A stretch of 64,000 nucleotides of DNA from Synanceia verrucosa (Eukaryota; Chordata; Actinopteri; Perciformes; Synanceiidae). A program made the translations under genes and the position numbers. Under the pieces are notes generated by a model. That model searched no databases. It saw nothing but the letters and a program-made list of their open reading frames with translations, and was not told the origin of the DNA. The stretch is from NCBI GenBank assembly GCA_029721515.1, contig CM056551.1, positions 23,918,437 through 23,982,436 of the forward strand. Reading direction: 5' to 3'. Positions 63,952 through 64,000 of the stretch are shown in pieces (positions within the stretch are counted from its first letter, which is position 1; the number at the start of each line of letters is the position of its first letter).

Positions 63952-64000
63952 TATATAGATATAGATATATAGATTTATATATAAGAACCCATGACAAGTA

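Overview
The window is nuclear DNA from a ray-finned fish, most likely a percomorph. It has short vertebrate-type introns with GT-AG borders, many (CA/TG)n microsatellites, tRNA-derived SINEs of teleost type and two Tc1-like transposons. Five protein genes were recognised from their translated exons, in this order: mtx3 (+, 5' end outside the window), cmya5 (-), tent2/papd4 (-), homer1 (+) and jmy (-). The same genes lie in the same order and relative orientation in human 5q14.1 (JMY-HOMER1-TENT2-CMYA5-MTX3), so this is a conserved syntenic block. It is not an operon or a functional cluster.

Layout: 0.1-2.2 kb holds the last seven exons of mtx3, a metaxin of the mitochondrial outer membrane. 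From 5.7 to 16.4 kb is cmya5 (myospryn) on the minus strand: 14 coding exons and about 1704 aa, much shorter than the roughly 4000-aa mammalian protein. From 18.5 to 22.7 kb is tent2, the cytoplasmic poly(A) polymerase GLD-2, with 14 coding exons and about 479 aa. A promoter-like region follows at 22.7-23.2 kb. From 25.8 to 45.1 kb is homer1, the EVH1 plus coiled-coil postsynaptic scaffold, with 9 coding exons and about 358 aa. From 49.9 to 60.3 kb is jmy, an actin nucleator and p300 cofactor, with 11 coding exons and about 904 aa. All exon phases were checked by hand and each gene closes in frame.

Other features: a tRNA-Gln(CUG) gene with a T4 Pol III terminator lies antisense in a jmy intron. 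Two SINEs sit in homer1 introns, one with a 12-bp target-site duplication. A deleted Tc1-like element lies in homer1 intron 5. At the right edge is a 1.6-kb Tc1-like element with 51-bp perfect terminal repeats and a DD34E transposase whose 5' part is frame-disrupted.

No undescribed biological system was found. The most useful leads concern splicing. (1) homer1 intron 5 holds two candidate short-isoform ends, one by read-through of exon 5 and one by a terminal exon with a strong acceptor. (2) jmy has a 66-nt in-phase candidate cassette exon, with a CA tract in the intron before it and a GU tract forming the acceptor of the exon after it. Exact exon borders, UTR ends and promoters are inferred from sequence only.
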